Notes: a model not told the origin generated them from the letters alone. Shown: positions 54,851 to 63,420, counted from the stretch's first letter. The stretch: DNA of 64,000 nt from Nocardioides oceani (GCF_030412965.1 NZ_JAUHJQ010000003.1:214702-278701), one strand, 5' to 3'. Numbers and translations are program-made.

Positions 54851-54900
54851 GAGCGCCCCGGAGCGCCCCGGAGCGCCCCGGAGCGCCCCGGAGCGCCCCG
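54851..54900. repeat. five tandem copies of GAGCGCCCCG
   Basis: The 10-bp unit GAGCGCCCCG is repeated exactly five times, ending one base before the stop codon triplet of the sulfotransferase gene on the other strand. It is a pure tandem with no spacers. It occupies most of the gap between the T7SS-like cassette and the steroid-like operon and may be slippage-prone. Confidence 0.8.
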
Positions 54901-54901
54901 G

Positions 54902-56065
54902 TCACCGGTCGAAGGCGGCCCGCACGTCGGCCTCGGTGAGCCCGTAGTCCTCGATGGAGTAGCGGTGCGAGGGCTTGGCGGCGCCCTGCTTGGACTCCCG
55001 GTCGATCTCCTCCATCGCGGTCTGCGCCTCCGGCGTCCAGTCCAGCCCGAACCGCTCGTAGACCGACCGGGCGGTGCCGAGCGGGTCGTCGAGCAGGTCG
55101 CGGAAGGCGACGTCGACGAACTGCGCCTGGTCGTAGCGCGGGCGGGCGTCGTGGAAGGCGTGGAACGAGCGCGACCACAGGTCCAGCTGGGTGCGGCCGA
55201 TGGTCTCGCCGACGTACGTCGTGGAGTGCCCGGCCGTGGTCTCGGCCGACAGCGAGCAGGACGAGGCGATGCACACGACCGGGTCGCGGTGGGTGTAGAC
55301 GACGAGCGCGTCGGGGTAGACGGCCATCAGCGCGTCGAGCGCGGTCATGTGCGAGGGGTTCTTGAGCACCCAGCGCTTCTCGGGGTCGTTGAGCCCGACG
55401 AGCTGGAGGTTCTGCTTGTGCCGGGCGTAGGCGTCGGTCCAGTCCTGCTCGGCCAGCCAGGCGGAGTACCGCGGGAGGTTGGCCAGCGACTCGTAGGAGT
55501 TGGACTTGCCGGTCTGGCGCAGCAGCCGCCAGCACTCCTCGACCGTGGTGGCGTCCATGTAGTGGATCCCCATGTACTCCGGGCTCTCGACGTGGTGCGC
55601 GGAGAACGCCTGCTGCATGGCGCCGAAGATCGGGTCGGCCTTCCAGGTCTCGCGCGGCGGGCGCGGCTGGGGGTACTGCGTCAGCCACATCTCCAGGCCC
55701 TGCGCCGCGGGGTCGGCGTGCAGCAGCCGGTGCAGCGCGGTGGTGCCCGTGCGGGGCAGCCCCATGACGAAGACCGGCCGCTGGATCGGCACCTCGGCGT
55801 GCTCGGGCCGGGCGGTGAACTGCGCCTGGGTCAGCAGCCGTCCGACCAGCGCGCTCTTGACCTCCGAGCGCTGGAAGTAGTTCCCGCGCGGGGTGAGGCC
55901 GGCCTCCGGCGAGGCGAGGTCGTCGACCAGGACGCGCAGGCCCTCCTCGTGGCCGGTGCCGCCGAGGTCCTCGAGGCCGGTCGTGCGGACCGCGGCCGCG
56001 ACGATGTCGTCGTAGGTGCCCACGTCCGCGCGCTCGCGGGTCATCACGTTGAGCCCCTCGCTCAT
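54902..56065 (-). CDS. sulfotransferase-family protein
   Basis: The 387-residue protein has the PAPS-binding P-loop VFVMGLPRTGTTALHRLL and the 3'-phosphate site region VVYTHRDPVVCIASSCSLSAE. This puts it in the large Sulfotransfer_3 group that includes many actinobacterial lipid sulfotransferases. It is last in a four-gene operon (SDR, DUF1214, F420 oxidoreductase) and overlaps the SDR by 4 bp. The acceptor may be a sterol- or terpenoid-like alcohol; this is inference. Confidence 0.82.
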   Translation of the reverse strand: MSEGLNVMTRERADVGTYDDIVAAAVRTTGLEDLGGTGHEEGLRVLVDDLASPEAGLTPRGNYFQRSEVKSALVGRLLTQAQFTARPEHAEVPIQRPVFVMGLPRTGTTALHRLLHADPAAQGLEMWLTQYPQPRPPRETWKADPIFGAMQQAFSAHHVESPEYMGIHYMDATTVEECWRLLRQTGKSNSYESLANLPRYSAWLAEQDWTDAYARHKQNLQLVGLNDPEKRWVLKNPSHMTALDALMAVYPDALVVYTHRDPVVCIASSCSLSAETTAGHSTTYVGETIGRTQLDLWSRSFHAFHDARPRYDQAQFVDVAFRDLLDDPLGTARSVYERFGLDWTPEAQTAMEEIDRESKQGAAKPSHRYSIEDYGLTEADVRAAFDR

Positions 56066-56910
56066 CGGTGGAACTCCCCGCAGTCGACGTTGAGCACCTG
56101 GCCGGTGACGGCCGAGCAGAGGTCGGTGGCCAGCACGAGCGCTGCCCGCGCGACCTCGGCGGGGCTCGCCAGCCGCTTGAGGTCCGTCGGCGCGGCCTTC
56201 TCGGCGTACACCTCGTCGTGGGTGCGCCCGGACTCCGAGGCGATCCAGTCGAAGTAGCCCTTGTTGACGTCCTCGTAGATGTAGGACGGCGCGACGGAGT
56301 TGAGCCGGATCCCGCGCGGGCCGAGCTCGGTGGCCAGCGAGGAGGAGAGGTGCTCGAGCGCGCCCTTGGACAGCTTGTAGCCGGCGAACTCCTCCTGGGA
56401 CTGGTAGAGCACGCAGGAGTTGACCATCAGCACCGAGCCTCGGCTCGCGGCGAGCGCGTCGGCGAAGAGCGCGGTGAGCCGCAGCGGCGCGAAGACGTTG
56501 GTCTCGTTCGCGGCGCGCAGCCCGTCGAGGCCGAGCGTGGTCAACGGGTCCATCGGCGGGATGCCGAAGGCGTTGTTGATCAGGCAGTCGACGCGGCCGA
56601 ACTCCTCCAGCGTCTTCTCGACCAGCGCGACGCGGGAGTCCTCGTCGGTGATGTCGGTGGGTACGACGAGTGCTCGGCGCCCCAGCGAGCGCACGGTCTC
56701 GGCCATCTTCTCCAGGCGCCGCTCGGTGCGGCTGACGAGCACCAGGTCGGCGCCCATCCGGGCGGCCTCCTCGCCGAAGGCGCGGCCGAGGCCGGGGCCG
56801 ACGCCGGAGAGCACCAGCACCTTGCCCTCCAGCAGCGGAAGGGGCCGGTAGCGCGCCTCGACCTCGGCGTCGGTCTCGAGGTGGGCGGCGGCGGTCTGCG
56901 GGCCGGTCAT
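56062..56910 (-). CDS. short-chain dehydrogenase/reductase
   Basis: The 282-residue Rossmann protein has SGVGPGLGRAFGEEAARMGADLVLVSR (NAD(P)-binding, with Val in place of the usual Thr), DITDEDS, CLINNAFG, a catalytic Ser in VNSCVLYQ, and YKLSK (YxxxK). It probably oxidises a hydroxyl or reduces a keto group on the operon substrate. It overlaps the sulfotransferase and is 1 bp from the DUF1214 gene. Confidence 0.88.
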   Translation of the reverse strand: MTGPQTAAAHLETDAEVEARYRPLPLLEGKVLVLSGVGPGLGRAFGEEAARMGADLVLVSRTERRLEKMAETVRSLGRRALVVPTDITDEDSRVALVEKTLEEFGRVDCLINNAFGIPPMDPLTTLGLDGLRAANETNVFAPLRLTALFADALAASRGSVLMVNSCVLYQSQEEFAGYKLSKGALEHLSSSLATELGPRGIRLNSVAPSYIYEDVNKGYFDWIASESGRTHDEVYAEKAAPTDLKRLASPAEVARAALVLATDLCSAVTGQVLNVDCGEFHR

Positions 56911-56911
56911 G

Positions 56912-58072
56912 TCAGCTGATCATCCTTCGGGCCACGGAGCGCTGCCGGGCGGCGATCCGCGCGGCGTACTCCTCGGGGGTGACGGGGGAGTGGTGCGGGA
57001 GGTGGTCGCGCACCGCGTCGAACGGCACGACCTCGACGGTCGGGCCGTCCTCGGGGCCGAGGTCGCGCTCGAGGCGCTGCCAGCGCAGCATGATCGCCCC
57101 GGTGCGGTGGCCGGTGGTCTCCAGCCAGTTGGCGATGCTCCCCCCGGGCACAGACGGAGGCCGCTCGGAGACGACGAACCGCATCATCCCGTCGGGGTCG
57201 GTGACGGCCTGGGCCTTGGTGAGGGAGGTCTGGTGGGTCTCGTAGTCGGTCGAGGCGTACCAGTCCGACCCGATCTGCACCGCCTGGTAGGAGCAGTCGG
57301 TGCACTCCGGCACGGTGATCACCATCGCCTGGTCCTCGTCGAGCTCGTAGTGGCCGATGGAGGAGCGCTGGGAGGCCAGGCCGCCCGGGGTGGACTGCGG
57401 CGGGGTGAGGGTGTTGACCGGCTGCTTGTACTGGAAGAAGTGGGGGAAGGCGAACCACGTCTGGATCGAGCTGGTCAGCGAGCGGGCCGCCACCTCGTAC
57501 CTCTTGGCGAGCGTCGCCTGCGTGAGCGGCTTCGCCGGCGTGCCCATCGTGTCGGGCCGCTCGATCCACAGCACCCCGCGCTCCTCGGTGTCCCAGTCGT
57601 TGAAGACCTCGCGGACGATGAGGGTCTTGGCACCCGGCTCGGCGGTGTAGGTGAACTCGAAGGTGCCGTCGTCGGCGATGTCGAGCTCGCGGTCGTCGAA
57701 GGCGAGCATCGAGGTGGCGGCGCTGGTGGCGGTGTACGCCCCGCCCATGACCTGGAAGGACAGGTCGGCGCTCGTCCCGCGGCGGCCGCGGACGACGTAC
57801 TCCACGCCCTCGCGCAGGTAGGCGTTGAAGTAGAGCGCGTCGGGGTTGTCCAGGCCCTGCCGGGAGAACTGGTGGGTCGGATTGACGAACAGCGGCCGCT
57901 CGAGGTCGTAGTCGAACGCGGTCTGCATCGCCATCCGGATCCGGCCCGCGAGGTAGTCGTAGCCCTCGAGCCGGTCCTGCTCGGTGCGGATGAACGGCGC
58001 GTTGGCGATGAGCTCCTCGGCCTCGGCGATCGCGTCCTGGAGGGGCTTGGTCAGGTTCAGCGAGTGGCTCAT
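56912..58072 (-). CDS. DUF1214 domain protein
   Basis: The 386-residue protein has the DUF1214 features VPECTDCSYQAVQIGSDWYASTDYETHQTSLT and VVSERPPSVPGGSIANWLETTGHRTGAIMLRWQRLER. Many such genes lie in steroid or other lipid-catabolism operons of actinobacteria, but the biochemical role is unknown. There is no signal peptide. It is the second gene of the operon, 4 bp after the F420 oxidoreductase. Confidence 0.8.
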   Translation of the reverse strand: MSHSLNLTKPLQDAIAEAEELIANAPFIRTEQDRLEGYDYLAGRIRMAMQTAFDYDLERPLFVNPTHQFSRQGLDNPDALYFNAYLREGVEYVVRGRRGTSADLSFQVMGGAYTATSAATSMLAFDDRELDIADDGTFEFTYTAEPGAKTLIVREVFNDWDTEERGVLWIERPDTMGTPAKPLTQATLAKRYEVAARSLTSSIQTWFAFPHFFQYKQPVNTLTPPQSTPGGLASQRSSIGHYELDEDQAMVITVPECTDCSYQAVQIGSDWYASTDYETHQTSLTKAQAVTDPDGMMRFVVSERPPSVPGGSIANWLETTGHRTGAIMLRWQRLERDLGPEDGPTVEVVPFDAVRDHLPHHSPVTPEEYAARIAARQRSVARRMIS

Positions 58073-58076
58073 CGGA

Positions 58077-58976
58077 TCACCCGTTGACCTTGGCGATGAC
58101 GTTCTCGGCGTACTGCTCGAGGTGGGCGACCTTCTTCTCCAGCGGCTCGGCGTCGGGCCCCACGATGTAGGGGACGCGGAAGCCGACGATGCAGTCGGTC
58201 ACGCCCTTGTCCTCCAGGCGCTTGATGCCGTCGGGGTCGTAGGCGTCGTAGGAGATGACGTGGACCTCGAAGTCGTCGCGGGTGTCGCCCTCCTCCCGGC
58301 GGATCTCGGCGAGCCGGCCGAGCAGCCGGTCGAGCTCCTCGCCGTCGCCGCCGGCGTGCATCCAGCCGTCGCCCTTGCGCACGGCGCGGCGCAGCGCGGC
58401 GTCGGCGTGGCCGCCGACGAGCAGCGGCAGCCGCTCGGTCGGCGCCGGGGTCTGCTTGAGGGAGGCGACCTCGTAGAACTCCCCGGAGTAGGAGAAGTAC
58501 GACTGCGTGCCGTCGGCGGCCGCCGGGGTGGTCAGGCCGCGGACGATGTCGATGCACTCGTCCATCCGCTTGCCGCGGCGCTCCCACGGCACGCCGAGGG
58601 CCACGAAGTCCTCGGGCCACGGCGAGATGCCGACGCCGAGGCCGAGCCGGTTGCCGGAGAGGTAGGCCAGGGAGGATGCCTGCTTGGCCACGAGCACCGG
58701 CGGGCGCACCGGCAGCTTGAGCACGAACGGCGTGAGCCGGAGCGTGGTCGTCACGGCGAACAGGTGCGCGCAGAGCACCATCGTCTCGATGAACTCCTTG
58801 CCGTCGAGGAACTCCCGGTCCCCGGTGTCGGTGTAGGGGTAGGTGGAGTCCGACTCCTCGGGGTAGATGAGGCTGTCGGCGACGGTCATGCTCGTGTAGC
58901 CGGCCGCCTCGGCGGCCTGCGCGAGCGGCGCGTAGTAGTCGACGCGCGTCATCGCCTCGGCGTAGGTGAATCGCAT
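58077..58976 (-). CDS. LLM-class F420-dependent oxidoreductase
   Basis: The 299-residue luciferase-like monooxygenase-fold protein begins MRFTYAEAMTRVDYYAPLAQ. It carries TPFVLKLPVRPPVLVAKQASSLAYLSGNRLGLGVGISPWPEDFVALG and PLLVGGHADAALRRAVRKGDGWM. These features fit F420-binding LLM oxidoreductases rather than FMN luciferases. It is the first gene of the sulfotransferase operon. A TAGTGT -10-like element ends 6 bp before its ATG, so the transcript looks leaderless and under the KstR-like box. Confidence 0.87.
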   Translation of the reverse strand: MRFTYAEAMTRVDYYAPLAQAAEAAGYTSMTVADSLIYPEESDSTYPYTDTGDREFLDGKEFIETMVLCAHLFAVTTTLRLTPFVLKLPVRPPVLVAKQASSLAYLSGNRLGLGVGISPWPEDFVALGVPWERRGKRMDECIDIVRGLTTPAAADGTQSYFSYSGEFYEVASLKQTPAPTERLPLLVGGHADAALRRAVRKGDGWMHAGGDGEELDRLLGRLAEIRREEGDTRDDFEVHVISYDAYDPDGIKRLEDKGVTDCIVGFRVPYIVGPDAEPLEKKVAHLEQYAENVIAKVNG

Positions 58977-58986
58977 GGGCGCACAC

Positions 58987-59000
58987 TAGAACGTGTTCCA
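58987..59000. promoter_or_regulatory. KstR-like box between divergent catabolic genes
   Basis: TAGAACGTGTTCCA matches TnnAACnnGTTnnA at every fixed position. It overlaps the -10 of the minus-strand F420 oxidoreductase and lies 22 bp upstream of the plus-strand SnoaL gene. It closely resembles the box at 48193 upstream of the monooxygenase. Confidence 0.7.
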
Positions 59001-59022
59001 GTTGTGTGCCAGGGTTCGTCCC

Positions 59023-59445
59023 GTGGACCTGGACGAGCTCAGCGACCGCACGGAGATCGCCGCCGTGCTGACCCGCTACACCCGCGCGATCGACACCGGC
59101 GACTTCGACCGGCTCGACACCGTCTTCACCCCCGACGCCCGGATCGACTACACCGAGTCCGGGGGGATCGCCGACGGCTTCGAGGCGGTCAAGCCGTGGC
59201 TGGCCGAGGTGCTGCCGGCGTTCTTCCCCCGGCGCATGCACACGCTCGGCCAGGTGGAGATCGAGCTGGCCGGCGACGAGGCCGACGTGGCGGCGTACTT
59301 CCACAACCCGATGCCGACGACGGCCGAGGACGGCAGCGAGAAGATCGTGGAGTTCGGCGGGATCTACCACCACCGCATGGTCCGGACCCCGGACGGGTGG
59401 CGCAGCCGCGAGCTGCGCGAGGAGATCGTCTGGAAGCGCACCTAG
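59023..59445 (+). CDS. SnoaL/NTF2-like protein
   Basis: The 140-residue cone-shaped NTF2-like domain shows RTEIAAVLTRYTRAIDTGDFDRLDTVFTPDARIDYTESGG at the N-terminus and IVEFGGIYHHRMVRTPDGWRSRELRE at the C-terminus. Such proteins include isomerases and hydratases of ketosteroids and polyketides. It is divergent from the KstR-like-controlled operon and followed 10 bp later by a deazaflavin-dependent enzyme gene. The start is GTG. Confidence 0.83.
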   Translation: MDLDELSDRTEIAAVLTRYTRAIDTGDFDRLDTVFTPDARIDYTESGGIADGFEAVKPWLAEVLPAFFPRRMHTLGQVEIELAGDEADVAAYFHNPMPTTAEDGSEKIVEFGGIYHHRMVRTPDGWRSRELREEIVWKRT

Positions 59446-59455
59446 GGTGCCCTCC

Positions 59456-59941
59456 ATGACCCTGCCCGACGAGAAGCCGGCCGGGCTCGACTCGCCGCTG
59501 GTCCCCAAGGTCCTCAAGCGCGTCGCGCAGGTGCAGGTGGCGGCCTTCCGCGCCACCAACGGCCGCGTCGGCTCCCGGTGGCGCATCGGCGCGGGCTGGC
59601 GCAAGCCGGTGCCGACGCTGCTGCTCGACCACGTCGGCCGCAGGAGCGGCCAGCGGTTCACGACGCCGCTGCTCTACCTCGAGGACGGCCGGGACCTCGT
59701 GGTGGTGGCCTCGCAGGGCGGCCTGCCGAAGCATCCGCAGTGGTACCGCAACCTCCTCGCCCATCCCGACACGCAGGTCGCCCTCAGGGGCGAGCGGGCG
59801 CGACAGGTGCGGGCCCGGGTCGCCGACCCCGCCGAGCGGGCGGCACTGTGGCCCCGGCTGGTCGAGCTGTACGCCGACTTCGACCGCTACCAGCGGTGGA
59901 CCGAGCGGGAGATCCCCGTGGTGGTGCTGGAGCCGCGGTGA
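59456..59941 (+). CDS. Ddn-like deazaflavin (F420)-dependent nitroreductase-family protein
   Basis: The 161-residue split-barrel protein shows PTLLLDHVGRRSGQRFTTPLLYLEDGRDLVVVASQGGLPKHPQWYRNLLAHPDTQV, the Ddn/FDOR-A signature that binds F420H2. It probably reduces an enone or quinone. It is the second gene after SnoaL on the plus strand, and with the LLM gene makes two F420 enzymes around one promoter region. The ATG at 59456 is preferred; a GTG at 59447 is possible. Confidence 0.87.
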   Translation: MTLPDEKPAGLDSPLVPKVLKRVAQVQVAAFRATNGRVGSRWRIGAGWRKPVPTLLLDHVGRRSGQRFTTPLLYLEDGRDLVVVASQGGLPKHPQWYRNLLAHPDTQVALRGERARQVRARVADPAERAALWPRLVELYADFDRYQRWTEREIPVVVLEPR

Positions 59942-59986
59942 CCGCCGGCCCTTGGCCCGGCTGGGTCCGTCCCCGACAATGGGGCC

Positions 59987-60580
59987 GTGCCCTCCGACCA
60001 GCCCACCGACAAGCTCCGTGACGAGCGCCCCGACCGCCCCGTGCTCACCGGCCTGATCGCGCTGGTCGGCGTGGGGCTGGTGGTCGGCCTGGTGCTCGGC
60101 GGCGTCGCGCTGGGCGCGGTCAGCGTGCTCGGCCTCGGTGGCGGTGACGGCGGCTCCGGCGGGACCGCGAACCAGCAGTCGTTCTACCTGCCCGAGCCCG
60201 AGCCCACCGACGAGCCCAGCGGCCCGCTGATCACGCTCGCACCCGAGCCCGGGTCCGACGGCTCGGGCTCGGCGGAGCCGTCGGAGTCGGCCACCACCGA
60301 GGCGCCGGAGGAGGAGATCTCACTCTCGGCCGGGCAGACCAGCGTGTCCCCGATGCAGCAGATCGACCTCACCGGCGTCTACCCGGGCGGCGAGGGCGCG
60401 ATCCTGCAGGTGCAGCGGTTCGCCGACGGCCAGTGGGTCGACTTCCCCGTCACGGCGTCGGTCAGCAACGAGACGTTCTCCACCTACATCCAGACCGGCC
60501 AGCTGGGCGAGAACCGCTTCCGGATGGTCGACACCAGCACCGGCCTGGAGTCCAACGAGGTCACCGTCACCATCGGCTGA
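59987..60580 (+). CDS. single-pass membrane-anchored extracytoplasmic protein
   Basis: The 197-residue protein has a charged N-terminus, one hydrophobic helix (LTGLIALVGVGLVVGLVLGGVALGAV, about 20-45), a Pro/Glu/Ser/Thr linker (about 65-110) and a C-terminal beta domain (SAGQTSVSPMQQIDLTGVYPGGEGAILQVQRF; ENRFRMVDTSTG). The domain is Ig-like. The linker suggests surface exposure. The start is GTG. Its function is not known. The remnant EamA gene runs antisense into its 3' end. Confidence 0.65.
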   Translation: MPSDQPTDKLRDERPDRPVLTGLIALVGVGLVVGLVLGGVALGAVSVLGLGGGDGGSGGTANQQSFYLPEPEPTDEPSGPLITLAPEPGSDGSGSAEPSESATTEAPEEEISLSAGQTSVSPMQQIDLTGVYPGGEGAILQVQRFADGQWVDFPVTASVSNETFSTYIQTGQLGENRFRMVDTSTGLESNEVTVTIG

Positions 60581-61437
60581 CCGTGCGGCCGGTCCGGGGA
60601 GCACGCCGGCGAGCACGCCGCCCAGCACGAGCGCGGAGCCGAGCGCCTGCGCGGGCCCGAAGAGCTCCCCGGCGACCAGCACCCCGAGCACGGTGCCGAC
60701 GACCGGGTTGAGCAGCCCGACCAGCGCGACCGCGCCGGCGGGCATCCGGGCCAGCCCGCGGAACCAGCAGACGTAGGCGAGCACGGTCCCGACGGCGCCG
60801 AGCCAGGCGTAGCCGGCGACCGCAGGGCCGTCGAGCGCCGGTGGCGGTCCCTCGACGAGCAGCGCCACCGGCACGAGCGCCAGCCCGCCGACCACCAGCT
60901 GCCAGGAGACGAGCGCCAGCATGTCGACGGGCGCGGGCCACCGCTTGACCAGCACGAAGCCGGTCGCGGAGACGACCACGGACGCAGCGGCGGCCGCGAG
61001 CCCGACCGGGTCGACCCCGGCCGGCGCCCGGAGCACGAGCAGGCCGACCCCGGCCAACCCGACGAGGGCCGCCAGGACCCGCCGACGCGTCACCGGCTCG
61101 CCGAGGACGGCGTACGCCAGGGCCATCACGGCCAGCGGCGAGGTCGCCTGGAGCGTGCGGCCAGCCCGCCCGGCAGGGCGTAGGCGGCGAGGAAGAGCAC
61201 CGGGAAGAACAGGCCGATGTTGCACAGGCCCAGCACGACGGCCCGCCACCACCAGTCGCCGCGCGGCAGCCGGCGGCACCAGGCGAGCAGCAGGAGCCCG
61301 GCGGGGAGCGCCCGGACCGCGGCGCCGAAGAGCGGGCGGTCGGGCGGGAGCAGCGCCTCGGCGGTGAGGTACGTCGTGCCCCAGGCGGTGGGTGCGACGG
61401 CGGCGAGGGCTACGACGCGGACGGAAGTAGTTTCCAC
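60320..61437 (-). pseudogene. EamA/DMT transporter split by a frameshift
   Basis: The N-terminal half (VETTSVRVVALAAVAPTAWGTTYL to FLAAYALPGGLAA) is in one frame from the GTG at 61437. The second half (TLQATSPLAVMALAYAVLGEPVTRRR to LVLGGVLAGVLPGPAA) is in another. The break is near 61150-61160, and adding one base would rejoin ...LAA-TLQATSPL... Together they make a normal ten-helix EamA protein of about 285 residues. The second frame runs on without a stop to 60320, antisense to the 3' end of the preceding gene. It may be a true pseudogene or a base error. A divergent MarR gene lies next to it. Confidence 0.75.
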
Positions 61438-61456
61438 GGAAGACAAAGTACCTTCC
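61425..61456. promoter_or_regulatory. paired 11-bp direct repeats between marR and the EamA gene
   Basis: AAGTAGTTTCC (61425-61435) and AAGTACCTTCC (61446-61456) differ at two bases and are exactly 21 bp, or two helical turns, apart. They overlap the GTG of the EamA gene and end just before the marR start. The region is AT-rich for this genome. It is a likely MarR binding region. Confidence 0.5.
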
Positions 61457-61458
61457 GG

Positions 61459-62019
61459 GTGAGATATCGTCCAGGGGTGGACGGGACAGATCCGACGACC
61501 GACCCTGCCGGCGCGGGTCACGGGGACCCGGACTTCGTCGGCGAGGTGATGGACCGCTGGCGCGCCGAGCGGCCCGACCTGGACGTGGCGCCGCAGGGTG
61601 TCGTCGCCCGGCTGCACCGGCTGGCCGCCCGGCTGACCGAGGAGCTGGTGGCGGTGTACGCCGAGCATGGTCTCGGCGAGGGCGAGTTCGACCTGCTCGC
61701 CACGCTGCGGCGCTCGGGCGCGCCGTACGAGCTCACGCCGGGGGTGCTCGCCGCCTCGACCATGGTCAGCTCCGGCGCGATCACCAAGCGCGTGGACCGC
61801 TGCGTGCGGCAGGGATGGGTCACCCGCCGGGTGGACGATCGCGACGGCCGGGGCCGCGTCGTGGCGCTCACCGATGCGGGCCGGGATCTCATCGACCGGG
61901 CGTTCACCGCCCACATCGCCAACGAGCACCGACTGCTCACGGGGCTCACGCAAGAGCAGCGCGACCAGCTGGCCGGCCTGCTCGAAACCTGGGGCCGGGC
62001 ACTGGAGGCCGCCGACTAG
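61459..62019 (+). CDS. MarR-family transcriptional regulator
   Basis: The 186-residue protein has a MarR winged helix: LLATLRRSGAPYELTPGVLAASTMVSSGAITKRVDRCVRQGWVTRRVDDRDGRGRVVALTDAGRDLID. It is divergent from the EamA gene, the standard layout for a regulator of a drug or metabolite exporter. The first GTG is at 61459; a second at 61477 would remove six residues. Direct repeats lie between the two genes. Confidence 0.88.
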   Translation: MRYRPGVDGTDPTTDPAGAGHGDPDFVGEVMDRWRAERPDLDVAPQGVVARLHRLAARLTEELVAVYAEHGLGEGEFDLLATLRRSGAPYELTPGVLAASTMVSSGAITKRVDRCVRQGWVTRRVDDRDGRGRVVALTDAGRDLIDRAFTAHIANEHRLLTGLTQEQRDQLAGLLETWGRALEAAD

Positions 62020-62029
62020 GATCCGAGGC

Positions 62030-62551
62030 ATGACCGAGAGCGCGCAGACCTCGTCCAACGGCCCCCGCATCGTCGTCGGGAACGACGGCTCCGAGCCCGC
62101 CCTGCGGGCCGTGGAGTGGGCGCTCGACCACGCGCGCGCGGTCGGCGGCTCGGTCACCGTGCTGCGCGGGTGGACGCTGTCGACGGCCCCGCGGCCGGCG
62201 TCGCAGACGATCGGCTACGTGCCGCCGCGCGCCGACTTCGAGGCGGCCGTGCTCGACGACCTGCGCTCGGACGTCGCCGACGCCGTGGCGGCCCGCGGCG
62301 AGGGCGTCGACGTGCACTACGCGGCGTACTGCGGCCCCGCCGGCAACGCGCTCCTCGAGGCCTCCGAGACCGCCGACCTCGTCGTGGTCTCCTCGCGCGG
62401 CCGCGGCGGCTTCCGCGGGCTCACCCTCGGCTCGACCACCGACCAGCTGGTGCGCCACGCGGCGTGCCCCGTCGTGGTGGTGCGGGGCGCCCGGACCAGC
62501 GAGACCGAGCGCACCCGCACCCTCGACGTGGCGGTGCCGTCCTCCGAGTGA
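62030..62551 (+). CDS. universal stress protein (UspA family)
   Basis: The 173-residue protein begins RIVVGNDGSEPALRAVEWALDHA after a short tail and ends with SSRGRGGFRGLTLGSTTDQLVRHAACPVVVVRG, the ATP-binding G-x-GG-F-x(n)-GST pattern of UspA proteins. Single-domain Usp proteins act in dormancy or stress responses. It stands alone, 10 bp after marR, so the two may be co-transcribed. Confidence 0.88.
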   Translation: MTESAQTSSNGPRIVVGNDGSEPALRAVEWALDHARAVGGSVTVLRGWTLSTAPRPASQTIGYVPPRADFEAAVLDDLRSDVADAVAARGEGVDVHYAAYCGPAGNALLEASETADLVVVSSRGRGGFRGLTLGSTTDQLVRHAACPVVVVRGARTSETERTRTLDVAVPSSE

Positions 62552-62574
62552 GGCGCCGCGCGGACGGGCGCCGG

Positions 62575-63420
62575 TCAGCCCGGCACGTAGTCGAACGTGT
62601 CGGGGTCCGGGCCGGTGCGGCCCGCCGTGCCCCGGTCGAGGCCGCTGATCTCGGCGACCTCGTCGACGGTGAGCGAGAAGTCGAAGATGTCGAAGTTCTC
62701 GCGGATCCGCTGCTCGGTCACCGACTTCGGGAAGATGATGTCGCCGCGCTCGACGTGCCAGCGCAGCGTCACCTGCGCGGGCGTCTTTCCGTGCGCCGCG
62801 GCGATCCGGCCGATGACCTCGTCGTCGAGCACCGCGCCCTGCGCGATCGGCGACCACGCCTCGACCTCGATGCCGTGGCGGATCGAGGCGGCGCGGGCCT
62901 CCTCGTTGCAGAAGTAGGGGTGGACCTCGATCTGGTTGACCGCCGGGACCACGCCGGTCTCCTCGACGATCCGGTCGAGGTGGGCGGGCTGGAAGTTCGA
63001 GACGCCGACGGCGCGGGCGCGGCCCTGCTCGACGAGCTCGGTCAGGGTGCGCCAGGTCGAGACGTAGTCGCCGTCGTACAGCGTCGGCAGCGGCCAGTGG
63101 ATGAGGAACAGGTCGATGGTGTCGACGCCGAGCTTGGTCAGCGTCTCGTCGAACGCGCGGCGGGCGTCGTCGGGGCGGTGGAAGCCGTTGTTGAGCTTGC
63201 TGGTGATCCACAGCTCGTCGCGGGGGATGCCGGAGGCCTTGACGGCCTCGCCGACGCCGGCCTCGTTCTGGTACATCTGCGCGGTGTCGATGTGCCGGTA
63301 GCCGATCTCCAGCGCCGTGCCGACCGCCGCCGCGGTGTCCTCCGGCGGCACCTGGTAGGTGCCGAAGCCCAGCTGGGGGATGGTCGTCTGGTTGTTCAGG
63401 GTGATCGTCGGGACGCTCAT
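62575..63420 (-). CDS. aldo/keto reductase
   Basis: The 281-residue (alpha/beta)8 protein has LGFGTYQVP, YRHIDTAQMYQNE (Asp45, Tyr50), ITSKLNN (Lys75), LFLIHWPLP (His108) and the NADPH loop PKSVTEQRIRENFDIFDFSL. All four catalytic residues are present. It reduces aldehydes or ketones with NADPH. It resembles the 2,5-diketo-gluconate reductase group. It is convergent with the usp gene. Confidence 0.9.
   Translation of the reverse strand: MSVPTITLNNQTTIPQLGFGTYQVPPEDTAAAVGTALEIGYRHIDTAQMYQNEAGVGEAVKASGIPRDELWITSKLNNGFHRPDDARRAFDETLTKLGVDTIDLFLIHWPLPTLYDGDYVSTWRTLTELVEQGRARAVGVSNFQPAHLDRIVEETGVVPAVNQIEVHPYFCNEEARAASIRHGIEVEAWSPIAQGAVLDDEVIGRIAAAHGKTPAQVTLRWHVERGDIIFPKSVTEQRIRENFDIFDFSLTVDEVAEISGLDRGTAGRTGPDPDTFDYVPG

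Noticed and set aside
54841..54901. Short tandem array considered as CRISPR
   Set aside because: Units are 10 bp with no spacers, and no cas gene is near.
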